Shown: positions 27,726-34,681 of the stretch, piece by piece
How positions within the stretch are numbered: position 1 is the stretch's first letter
Layout: the number at the start of each line of letters is the position of its first letter
Assembly (NCBI GenBank): GCA_002729235.1
Contig: PBTY01000073.1
Span: 45,265-83,882 of the forward strand
Source: Rickettsiales bacterium
GTDB taxonomy: Bacteria; Bacteroidota; Bacteroidia; Cytophagales; Cyclobacteriaceae
Direction: 5' to 3'
DNA: 38,618 nucleotides
Notes under the pieces: model-generated
What the model was told of the DNA's origin: nothing
The model's database searches: none
Seen by the model: the letters and a program-made list of their open reading frames with translations, nothing else
Made by a program: the position numbers and the translations under genes

Positions 27726-27908
27726 CTAAACAGATTGCCAGATGTATAAAACACCACCTATAATCGCAAAAAGAGCTCCTGCGGTAATTCTGATATCCCC
27801 AAGTCGAGATTTGTAGCCACCACTTTCGCTTTGTTTAACCTGTATAAGTATAATTATAACTCCAATTAGTATTAAAGATAATCCAAGACTTAAATCATAT
27901 AAATCCAT
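27726..27908 (-). CDS. Small two-helix membrane protein
   Basis: A 60-aa peptide with two hydrophobic segments (about 6-23 and 39-57) joined by a polar loop containing GGYKSRLGDIRI. Charge distribution and the well-formed start MDLYDLSLGL argue for a genuine small gene, but there is no family match I can name. It is convergent with the pyruvate-kinase-like gene, separated by the palindrome at 27694-27715. Confidence 0.55.
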   Translation of the reverse strand: MDLYDLSLGLSLILIGVIIILIQVKQSESGGYKSRLGDIRITAGALFAIIGGVLYIWQSV

Positions 27909-27983
27909 CCTCTAATTCTTAATATATGATCATTCCTTATCATCTGTCGATTCATTGTAAATGAGAGCTGTAACAATATAAAG

Positions 27984-28012
27984 GTGACTATGCGTCCCAG
28001 TAGCAAATGCTA
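27984..28012. repeat. 29-bp direct repeat, copy 1
   Basis: An exact 29-bp match (starting GTGACTATGCG and ending AAATGCTA) to 29321-29349, followed here by CACCTAG. The copies bracket the gene 28068-29231. The second copy is the left flank of the RAYT-B palindromes, so this one is probably a displaced end of the same repeat family. Confidence 0.7.
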
Positions 28013-28067
28013 CACCTAGTGGGTTCTTTAAGGAGATGGGAATCTAGTCTATTTCATTCTGTTTTTA

Positions 28068-29231
28068 ATGCTCCTCAGTCAATCAAATTCGCTATTTTTG
28101 GTTGTGCGATTAACTAATGCATTTATACTACTCCTTCTGCTCGGATGGTCACTAACTACTATTGGTCAAATACGAGTCAACGTGAACTCACCAATAACTC
28201 CCGGACTCAATCTCAATGGTAAAAAGAAAGAGCTCAAAAAGAAGTTTAAGCAAATCAAGCGGGATAGTCTGGCTCGTATCAATCGGCGAATTGAGGAGAT
28301 AGAGCAAGAACTGGAAACTCTTGAGCAAACAGAAAATCAACTTCCCGATAGCTCTGTACTTGCAGATACCTCCAAACTTCATTTTGATTCACTGTATCAA
28401 ACCCTGTCTAAAAATGAATACATCCAGCAGCAGCTTGCTGACGAACTAGATTCGGTGGAGAAACTAAAACACCTCATCCAGTGGGATAGTCTTGGGGAAT
28501 CGTACGCGGCACAGCAAATGCAGCAATATTTCCAACAAAAAGGCCTACTACCTCCGCCTCCGTCTTCACCTGACCCGGTGGGTGATTTCAAAAAATCGCT
28601 ATATGAGCAAAATAAATTAACCTCTATGCCCTTTGACCCTGAGAGCTTCAAGGACAAAGAGGCGCTCTCCAAAGAAGCCATGAAACAACTGGCCAAACTC
28701 AAATCCAAGTATGTAAAGATTGATGATATGCGACATCCAGAGAACGGGGTACAGAAACCATCTCCGTTCAATAAATTTTCTGATCGTTTAGTCTTTGGTG
28801 GACAGATAGACTTCAATGTTCGTAAAAATCCCACAGTGGATGTCAAACCCAACATGGGGGTTTTTCTGGCCAAACGCATTCGCTTGATGTTTGACTATTC
28901 AGCCACCTACTACTTAAAACCACGAATCACCTTTCTGGAGCGTGACGACAAACTCTCTCAAAAGCTAGGCTCCTTCCTGGATGTGGACATTACCCGTGGA
29001 TTCTTTGCTCGCGCAAAAACGCAGCAAGACCTCAATAAACCACTTGAAAAACTATCCGACCTTAACTACTCACTTGGTATTGGTAAGACCCTCACTCTCT
29101 ATAAAGGCCTCAAAGCCCAGCTTGTACTTAACCACTCCTTCCAACCGAATGATCACGGCAAGCGCTGGTATGTGGAATACGGCATCCAGCAACAGGGCAT
29201 AAGCAACCTGTTTAAGAAAAAGGATAAGTAG
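28068..29231 (+). CDS. Exported coiled-coil protein with C-terminal barrel
   Basis: A 387-aa protein of unrecognised family. It has an N-terminal hydrophobic signal (about 15-35), a highly charged coiled-coil region (about 50-150, LARINRRIEEIEQELETLEQ...), a proline-rich linker (LLPPPPSSPDP near 165) and a C-terminal third (from about 240, SDRLVFGGQIDFNVRKN) patterned like outer-membrane beta-strands. It probably spans the periplasm from an outer-membrane barrel. It lies between two exact 29-bp repeats of the RAYT-B family. Confidence 0.75.
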   Translation: MLLSQSNSLFLVVRLTNAFILLLLLGWSLTTIGQIRVNVNSPITPGLNLNGKKKELKKKFKQIKRDSLARINRRIEEIEQELETLEQTENQLPDSSVLADTSKLHFDSLYQTLSKNEYIQQQLADELDSVEKLKHLIQWDSLGESYAAQQMQQYFQQKGLLPPPPSSPDPVGDFKKSLYEQNKLTSMPFDPESFKDKEALSKEAMKQLAKLKSKYVKIDDMRHPENGVQKPSPFNKFSDRLVFGGQIDFNVRKNPTVDVKPNMGVFLAKRIRLMFDYSATYYLKPRITFLERDDKLSQKLGSFLDVDITRGFFARAKTQQDLNKPLEKLSDLNYSLGIGKTLTLYKGLKAQLVLNHSFQPNDHGKRWYVEYGIQQQGISNLFKKKDK

Positions 29232-29320
29232 TTAAGGGGTTGAACTATGTTTTCTTATGATGTCCATTTGTTATGAACATTAATTTTACAACAGCTAAGA
29301 AAGCTGTAAAAAATGTGTAA

Positions 29321-29432
29321 GTGACTATGCGTCCCAGTAGCAAATGCTAAGTGTAGTAAACTACACTTTGTATATGCTATTCATTTCATATGAACATTAA
29401 TCCTATCCATGGTTGGTGTTATCACCAACCAT
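29321..29432. repeat. RAYT-B left flank: repeat copy 2 and two palindromes
   Basis: Contains the second copy of the 29-bp repeat (29321-29349), then AAGTGTAG-TAAA-CTACACTT (29349-29368, perfect 8-bp arms) and ATGGTTGGTG-TTAT-CACCAACCAT (29409-29432, perfect 10-bp arms). A separate imperfect direct repeat (CATTT..TATGAACATTAAT) occurs near 29264-29285 and 29385-29402. These are the 3'-side REP units of the RAYT-B gene. Confidence 0.7.
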
Positions 29433-29448
29433 CATTTATACAACTTCA

Positions 29449-29967
29449 CTAACCATCATAATGACTCAGAAATGAAAATGAATCATCCTGATGCTCATAA
29501 TACCTAGCCGAAGAATAGCAATAAGTAGCCGCGAATTGACATAAACCAGCTTTTACGGGATTGTTATGGATGTATACAAGCTTCTGTAATAAAACTGAAT
29601 GACTCGACAGTGGAACATTTAACGAATTTCTTTGCCAAATTTGATACTTGCGGTCCTTCCTATTGACTTCTAACTTTTTGAGTAGGTCATCATGACCATT
29701 ATTCTGCAAGAAAAACTTAAGCTGTTGACCAGTAAATTTTAGAAAGTCACGCTGAACCTCTTGCATTTGAAAACCGGATCTTATTTGCCAAATCAAATGA
29801 ATGTGGTTGTTCATAATGACAAATGCATAGATGTAAGCTCTTTTATTTTCTACAAGAAATTGTAAACTATCTAATATGATCTTTTTGGTCTCTGGAAATT
29901 CTAAGACGGGTACCCAATCCGTGATAGTAGCTGTAAAGAACTGAGCATAATCATCTATGATTTCCAT
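29449..29967 (-). CDS. REP-associated tyrosine transposase (RAYT-B)
   Basis: Y1/HUH transposase of the REP-associated type, 172 aa from the ATG at 29967 (MEIIDDYAQFFTATITDWVPV). The open frame reaches 30132, but the added residues come from repeat-like DNA and are not family-like. The HUH motif is MNNHIHLIW with His55 and His57; the C-terminal signature is YIHNNPVKAG followed by YCYSSARYY. It is only distantly related to RAYT-A (7056-7601) and has entirely different flanking palindromes, so two separate REP systems coexist here. Confidence 0.87.
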   Translation of the reverse strand: MEIIDDYAQFFTATITDWVPVLEFPETKKIILDSLQFLVENKRAYIYAFVIMNNHIHLIWQIRSGFQMQEVQRDFLKFTGQQLKFFLQNNGHDDLLKKLEVNRKDRKYQIWQRNSLNVPLSSHSVLLQKLVYIHNNPVKAGLCQFAATYCYSSARYYEHQDDSFSFLSHYDG

Positions 29968-30245
29968 CCATGGAAGATAACTGATATTACTGAAATGAAT
30001 ACTCAGTAAAGTCGGGAGACTTTCTATACTTTTCTTGGACACGAGCGACACGCTCGCGCCAGCTAGGCTATGAAAGCCTGAGCCTATGCAGGTGTTCATG
30101 ACGCTTACGATCATGACAGGTATCACCTTCATTTATTATGTGCGAAACATTTCTTGTTGGTGATAACACCAACAAAGGCGAGGGACATTCAAACTACACC
30201 TAGCCTGGGTGTAGATACAATATACACCTAGAACCTGATTTTTTT
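29968..30245. repeat. RAYT-B right flank: REP palindromes
   Basis: Non-coding side of RAYT-B. Near 30046-30058 is GAGCGACACGCTC and near 30066-30079 AGGCT..AGCCT, both small palindromes. TTGTTGGTG-ATAA-CACCAACAA (30154-30175, perfect 9-bp arms) matches the family of 29409-29432 and 27694-27715. CTACACC...GGTGTAG (30194-30214) matches the CTACACTT type, with another half copy near 30223-30230. No gene is seen. Confidence 0.6.
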
Positions 30246-30452
30246 TTAAACTACACTTAGATGGGGGTAATAAGTAAATGTATGATACACGTCATTAATC
30301 ATTATACTATATGTGTGTTCAATGGTTATAAAATTACCATAATCAGTGCTTAAACCAACTTTTTTCACCGTTCCATCCATCACGGAATTAACTCTAGAAC
30401 CTACAGGCGCATATAAATCATGGCCTGCGTGCCATTGAGTAGTACCTTCAAC
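30246..30452 (-). pseudogene. Broken M23 (LytM) peptidase fragment, probable displaced RHS tip
   Basis: Reading leftwards from about 30452, 68 codons translate to an M23 endopeptidase segment: TQWHAGHDLYAPVGSRVNSVMDGTV, then STDYGNFITIEH and YHTFTYYPHLS, ending at a TAA at 30246-30248 inside a REP-like sequence. The HxxxD zinc motif is recognisable, but the second zinc HxH strand region is missing and there is no start codon. It follows the immunity gene without a gap. This is typical of silent remnants of displaced toxin tips in RHS loci, here apparently cut by a RAYT-B repeat. Confidence 0.7.
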
Positions 30453-30769
30453 TAAGCATCTTTAATCCTGTAGTTAATGATCCTTTCTGCAATTTCTCGG
30501 TCTGTGCCTAAAGGTTTTGAGTAATCTCCATATACTTCTAATAAATGCTCTAAAGTAAAAAGGTTGTAATACTTCTCATTATCAACCTCCATTTCAATCA
30601 TCCCTTCGATCACCTCTCCATCAAAAATCACCATCTCTGATTCGATACTTAAAGAACCTTTCAAATAGACTTCTGCGTCATAATAGTCAACATCAGGATA
30701 ATGCTCATTCATATATTGAATAGCTTCTTCTTCATCCTTAAGATATTTAGTAAACTCTATCAAGTTCAT
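30452..30769 (-). CDS. Candidate immunity protein for RHS tip 1
   Basis: From the ATG at 30769 (MNLIEFTKYLKDEEEAIQYMNEHYPDV) this gives 105 aa; a longer frame to 30814 would overlap the toxin end and is not needed. The protein is small, soluble, without signal peptide and strongly acidic, as expected for an inhibitor of a basic nuclease. It starts 10 nt after the stop of the RHS WHH-type tip. I do not recognise a named immunity family; the role is inferred from position and composition. Confidence 0.65.
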   Translation of the reverse strand: MNLIEFTKYLKDEEEAIQYMNEHYPDVDYYDAEVYLKGSLSIESEMVIFDGEVIEGMIEMEVDNEKYYNLFTLEHLLEVYGDYSKPLGTDREIAERIINYRIKDA

Positions 30770-30779
30770 AATCTCATAA

Positions 30780-31847
30780 TTAATATCCACCACCCCAAAT
30801 AGACATTCCACCACGTCCTCCTGGGTGTAAAGTGTTCCAAAAAATACTTCCTGGTGTATGCTGTGTTTTAGGCACTAATTGCATTACGCCTTGACCAATA
30901 TCATGATGCCAAACCCAATTGTGCGGGGAACTATTCATTACAATACCTCCATTAGATCTTGTTTTCATCACAATATTTAATTCAGATAACATAGCCTCAT
31001 CAAAGGTAGCTAACATTGCTCTATTAGCTGCTGTTATATGGCGACTTGAATTAACCCCCGGAAATAGATTTTTCGCTAAAGTATACTCAAAAGCAACTGA
31101 ATAAAAAGAACCATCTGCTACAGCAGTGGCTGTAGATAAAGCAGAACCTCTAAATAAAGGACTAGTTAAATAAGAAGTATATTGAGCCCCACCCGTAAAA
31201 AAACTCAAAGGTGCAGTAGTCACTAGAAATCCAAAAGTAAAAAATGCCTCCCCAGATTCAGCCCGCATATTATTCAAAATCACTGAATATGCAAGACCCG
31301 GCTGAATAGAATTTAGAATATCTATGGACTGCTTATGACCTCTCACAGCATTGTATTGGAGTGCTCCCATCATGGTCATGTTATTCCAATGAGCAGGATT
31401 ACTCGCTGTAGCATCTGATGGTGTTGGATCAACATCACCTGGTAATGTTCCCCACTGCTTTCCGGTTACAGTGACATCATCTAAAAGAACTGATTCGCTA
31501 CCTCCAATAGTAGTTGTTGGAGGATCTCCGTTTTGCAATTCAGAATCATCATACATTGACCCATAATAATTTCCATGCGTTGCTCGGGCCAAATCCCCAT
31601 TAGGACTCATTCCTAAATAATCAATAAAACGGATGGGGTTATTCGCTGCGTAAGTATATGGGGATTGAAAAGAATAATCCTCACTCATTAAATCAATTCC
31701 CATAAACCTACCAAGAGCAGGATCATGCATCCTCGTATCAAAATCAAGGACTCCCCACTCCTGTTGTTCTTCCTTACCATTGTACTTATACAGGTTTTCT
31801 TGGCCACTCGAATACGAGTTAAAGGTTAACCCGAAAGGATAGTAATT
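30780..31847 (-). pseudogene. RHS C-terminal fragment with WHH-type nuclease toxin (tip 1)
   Basis: A 355-codon open segment that begins inside an RHS protein (NYYPFGLTFNSY...NGKEEQQEWGVLDFDTRMHDPALGRFMGIDLMSEDYSFQSPYTYAANNPIRFIDYLGMSPNG) and so lacks the large RHS shell. The first ATG in frame is at 31730. A variable region follows, and the C-terminus holds SPHNWVWHHDIGQGVMQLVPKTQH, the signature of the WHH branch of HNH/EndoVII nucleases found in polymorphic toxins. The segment stops being RHS-like at the 68-bp repeat 31836-31903. It is an orphan tip: silent unless recombined onto a shell or restarted internally. Confidence 0.8.
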
Positions 31848-31903
31848 TATGCGATTTTTCTGCTGTCCCCGTTTTTGAACCAGTATCTCCCAGAAAAAAA
31901 TCC
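31836..31903. repeat. 68-bp RHS-junction repeat, copy 1
   Basis: Exactly identical over 68 bp to 38426-38493 and in the same orientation. It begins within the codons for YYP of the RHS core and extends upstream of each tip. Within it GATTTTTCTG (31853-31862) and CAGAAAAAAATC (31891-31902) form an imperfect stem around a 28-nt loop. No other copy occurs in the window. It marks a common breakpoint or recombination site of the two tips. Confidence 0.85.
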
Positions 31904-32775
31904 GGTTGAACCCAAAGCCCTGTCCATCAAAATGTCAACAAAATTTTTAAGGCCGTCCGCCTCGGTTCGAAGATAATTATTTCCTGTGCGGGAAGGAAGG
32001 AAAGACGTTTTTTTGATCGAAGTGCGCCCTTGTAAAATCTCTGTTGATGAACGTAATCGCTATGGGCGTGCTTCGGGCAAAAAAATGATCCAAACGGGGC
32101 TGCAAAGCTTGATCGGGGCAGTTGGGTTCTCCCGTGCGGAAGGCTGCACTGATCTTTCCCATTTTGCGCCTTTGTGCGCTTTTAAATAAGCCCCGGTTGA
32201 TCCCGGGGTTTGGGGTTAGATTCTTTGGCGGCTGGCTTTTTTGTGGGTTGGGATTGGCTCGCCGCCTGCGAGTGCCCTGACAGCCCGGCCGGGGAAAGCG
32301 ACCAACGGGAGTGACCGGGCGCCAATGCCCATACCTACCTGCCGGAGGCTTTATTAAATCAAGTATGGGCATGGCTGGCAGGGCCGCAGGCGAGCATAAA
32401 CACGGGCTGTGGAGCTACCCCCAGATTAATCAACTGTGGCTTTGCCACACCTATTTTTGGGGTCTGGGGGGAGTGGGAACAGCCGTGACGAGGAGCGGAT
32501 GGGCAGCAAGTGGAGTAAAATGCAAGTGAGCCTTGAGGGGGGCTAAATATGCGCTGTACTCTGATACCGCTCTCATGCTGTGGAGCTTGCCGGAACAGGA
32601 TAATCATTTCAACTAATCATCAGTGTACAGCGCATGTTTTAAGGCGTGAAGACTTGCAGTTTTACGGAGCGAAGCCTGACCAACGCACCACAGGAACACC
32701 GCTTTACCAAGTGCATGCCGAAGGATGCACAGCCTTGTGCGGTGGGTTTCCTGGGTTGGTTTGTGCTGTTGGGAT
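31904..32775. other. 872-bp non-coding region with long hairpins
   Basis: No frame here has coding character. Structures seen: CCCCGG..CCGGGG near 32191-32207; a long imperfect hairpin from about 32257 to 32397, with GCTCGCC/GGCGAGC-type arms outside and perfect TGCCCATAC (32326-32334)/GTATGGGCA (32363-32371) inside; and perfect 11-bp arms ATGCGCTGTAC (32549-32559)/GTACAGCGCAT (32625-32635) enclosing 65 nt. It lies downstream of the recombinase genes and could hold the element end, recombination sites or a structured RNA. Confidence 0.55.
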
Positions 32776-33696
32776 TTAGAGCGGATGGTATTGGTTGAGT
32801 TCTTCTTGCAAGCCTTCCAGATCGTTTTGTAAGTAGCTTTCTGTCGTGCTGATGTAGCGGTGGCCAGCCAGGTATTGTGCCTTTCTCAGGTTGTACATTT
32901 TCACCCATTTTGTGATCACACTTGCCCTGATCTGTTTGGCATTCTGAACGCTTGGATTGATTTTTCGAACCTTGATCATGAGCTGGGTCATGAAGTTGCT
33001 CAGGCTGTAACAGTTTCCCCCTTCCCCGATAAATAGTTGTTCCGTTTCCTGTTGCTGCTGGCTTTTTCTCTTGGGCTTCATCTTGAGGATTTCCGGCCGT
33101 ACCTGCAAGATGTAATCGTACATATCCATGACCTGATGGGATTCCAGCTGCATCAATCGCCCGTTGTTCTTTCTGCTGCCTATCACGTCTATTTTCCCTT
33201 CTCTGAGCTTCACTTCTTTGGTGGTCATCCTGTCCAGTTCTTCGGTTCTGATTCCCTGATAAACGAGTAGTCCAAGCATCACTTTGTTTCGCCTGTCTCG
33301 GTGGGTTTCACTTGGATATTGATTGTAAAGTTTGTGCAGTTCGTGAGGTTCTAAAATGTGGTAAAGCACTTGTCTTTTGATGCCTTTCACTTCGATTCCT
33401 AAAGTTGGATTAACAGTTACCTTGCCCTCTTCTTCCAGATGGTTGTAATAGTGCTTTACTGTGTTCAGATAGTGCTGGATTGTCTTTTGGGATATGCCTT
33501 GTTTGGTGCAGCTTCTCATAAATCCCAGCAAGTCCTGATAACTGACCTGTTCTGCTTCCATCCGTTCTTTTGCCACCCAGTCCAGGTAAAGTTTGATCAC
33601 TCGTTTGCTGGTGGCCAATGTGCCGTGACTGAACTGCCGTGCCTTTAAGTAGCTGATAAATCTTTCTGTCTCATTCATCCTCATGGAGTTGGGCAA
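32776..33696 (-). CDS. Tyrosine recombinase/integrase with altered HxxR box
   Basis: A 306-aa phage-integrase-family protein: an N-terminal SAM-like core-binding domain (about 8-95) and a catalytic domain. Arg150 (YQGIRTEEL), Lys near 176, Arg257, His279 (AGHRYIS) and the nucleophile Tyr288 (TESYLQN) are in place, but the HxxR box reads KQIR (254-257), with Lys for His. Variation at this position is tolerated in some recombinases. Its start overlaps the end of the companion recombinase by 26 nt, so the two are coupled and may act as a heterodimer like XerC/XerD. Confidence 0.88.
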   Translation of the reverse strand: MPNSMRMNETERFISYLKARQFSHGTLATSKRVIKLYLDWVAKERMEAEQVSYQDLLGFMRSCTKQGISQKTIQHYLNTVKHYYNHLEEEGKVTVNPTLGIEVKGIKRQVLYHILEPHELHKLYNQYPSETHRDRRNKVMLGLLVYQGIRTEELDRMTTKEVKLREGKIDVIGSRKNNGRLMQLESHQVMDMYDYILQVRPEILKMKPKRKSQQQQETEQLFIGEGGNCYSLSNFMTQLMIKVRKINPSVQNAKQIRASVITKWVKMYNLRKAQYLAGHRYISTTESYLQNDLEGLQEELNQYHPL

Positions 33697-34681
33697 TTTC
33701 GTATTTCGGGATGTTGGGATAGTCCTGTTCTTCGGTGTTTTCCAGCCCAGCCAGATGCGTGTAAATCTGGGTACTCTCTAAACTTCCATGACCTAAAAAC
33801 CTACTGATACTTTCGATCCGCATTCCTGCTATCATCAAGTGTGTTGCAATGCTGTGTCTGAGTGTATGGAGTCCAATTTCCTTTTCTAGCAGGTTCAGGT
33901 TTCCCGATCGCTGCTGCAATAATTTCAACCGGATAAACAAGCTCTGTCCCTGCATCCTGAACCCTCGCTGACTTAAAAACAGAGCATCAATGGTGCTGCT
34001 CTTTACTAATTGGTTTCTGTGATCGTAGATGTATTCTGTCAGGTATTTCAGGCTGGTTTTACTGATCGGAACGAACCTTTCTTTGTAGTTCTTTCCCTTC
34101 CTCACATACAGGATTGATTTGTCGAAGTTGATGTCTGATAAGTCCAGGTGTACTCCTTCATTTCTCCTCAACCCACAACCATAATAAATCGCTAACATCG
34201 CCCTGTCTCTGGCTTGGATCGCTGCCAGTACTGCCTCTGGTACATTGGGTTTTCTTTCTCCTGTCTGGTGGCTAGCCTCAAAGAGCAGTTTGATTTCTTC
34301 CTCTGTCAAAAAGGTGATTCGGTGGTTTTCTTCTTCATTGTCCAGTTTGAGGGCTGGCAGTTGGATCCTGCCTACTTTTCTCAGGTAATCGGTGAACTTT
34401 CTGAGTGCCTGGATATGCTTGTTTAGATGTCCATTGCTCAGCCCACCACCACGTCTTTGTCTTGTCCTTTCTTTGAGCTTTTCATAATGGGCGTTGATGT
34501 GCTTTATTTCCAGTTCTTTGATGTGATTGATCCCCTGGCCTTCAAGGTAATGGAGCAACTCCCTGACGTGGTTGGGAAGGTTATAAACGGTCGTATCCGC
34601 AAAGCCTTGTATATCGAGCCACTCTTTGAAGCTCTGCTCAATAAACCGGAACGAAGGGTTTTTGATGGGTAGTCTTTTCAT
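33671..34681 (-). CDS. Tyrosine recombinase/integrase (XerD-like)
   Basis: A 336-aa recombinase with a full canonical active site: Arg172 (CGLRRNEG), Lys near 195-197, HTLRH (272-275 box), His298 (GHGS) and the nucleophile Tyr307 (QIYTH). The N-terminal core-binding domain spans about 10-105. It is encoded between the ATPase gene (4-nt ATGA overlap) and the second recombinase (26-nt overlap). It is the better conserved of the pair and probably the main catalytic partner. It is too far from the chromosomal dif machinery in context to be the housekeeping XerD. Confidence 0.92.
   Translation of the reverse strand: MKRLPIKNPSFRFIEQSFKEWLDIQGFADTTVYNLPNHVRELLHYLEGQGINHIKELEIKHINAHYEKLKERTRQRRGGGLSNGHLNKHIQALRKFTDYLRKVGRIQLPALKLDNEEENHRITFLTEEEIKLLFEASHQTGERKPNVPEAVLAAIQARDRAMLAIYYGCGLRRNEGVHLDLSDINFDKSILYVRKGKNYKERFVPISKTSLKYLTEYIYDHRNQLVKSSTIDALFLSQRGFRMQGQSLFIRLKLLQQRSGNLNLLEKEIGLHTLRHSIATHLMIAGMRIESISRFLGHGSLESTQIYTHLAGLENTEEQDYPNIPKYEIAQLHEDE

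Noticed and set aside
29968-30132. 55-residue N-terminal extension of RAYT-B
   Set aside because: It translates palindrome-rich repeat DNA; RAYT homology begins at the ATG at 29967.
31836-31903. 68-bp repeat as a classical integron attC site
   Set aside because: It can form a stem, but no RYYYAAC/GTTRRRY core pair is present and neither recombinase shows an obvious integron-integrase insertion.
32549-32635. Intrinsic terminator for the recombinase operon
   Set aside because: The 11-bp arms are 65 nt apart with no T tract, so a simple terminator is unlikely; kept as an unexplained structure.
31977-32908. Several overlapping open frames on both strands of the GC-richer block
   Set aside because: Frames arise from few stop codons in GC-rich DNA; they lack family motifs and overlap hairpins or the end of the recombinase gene.
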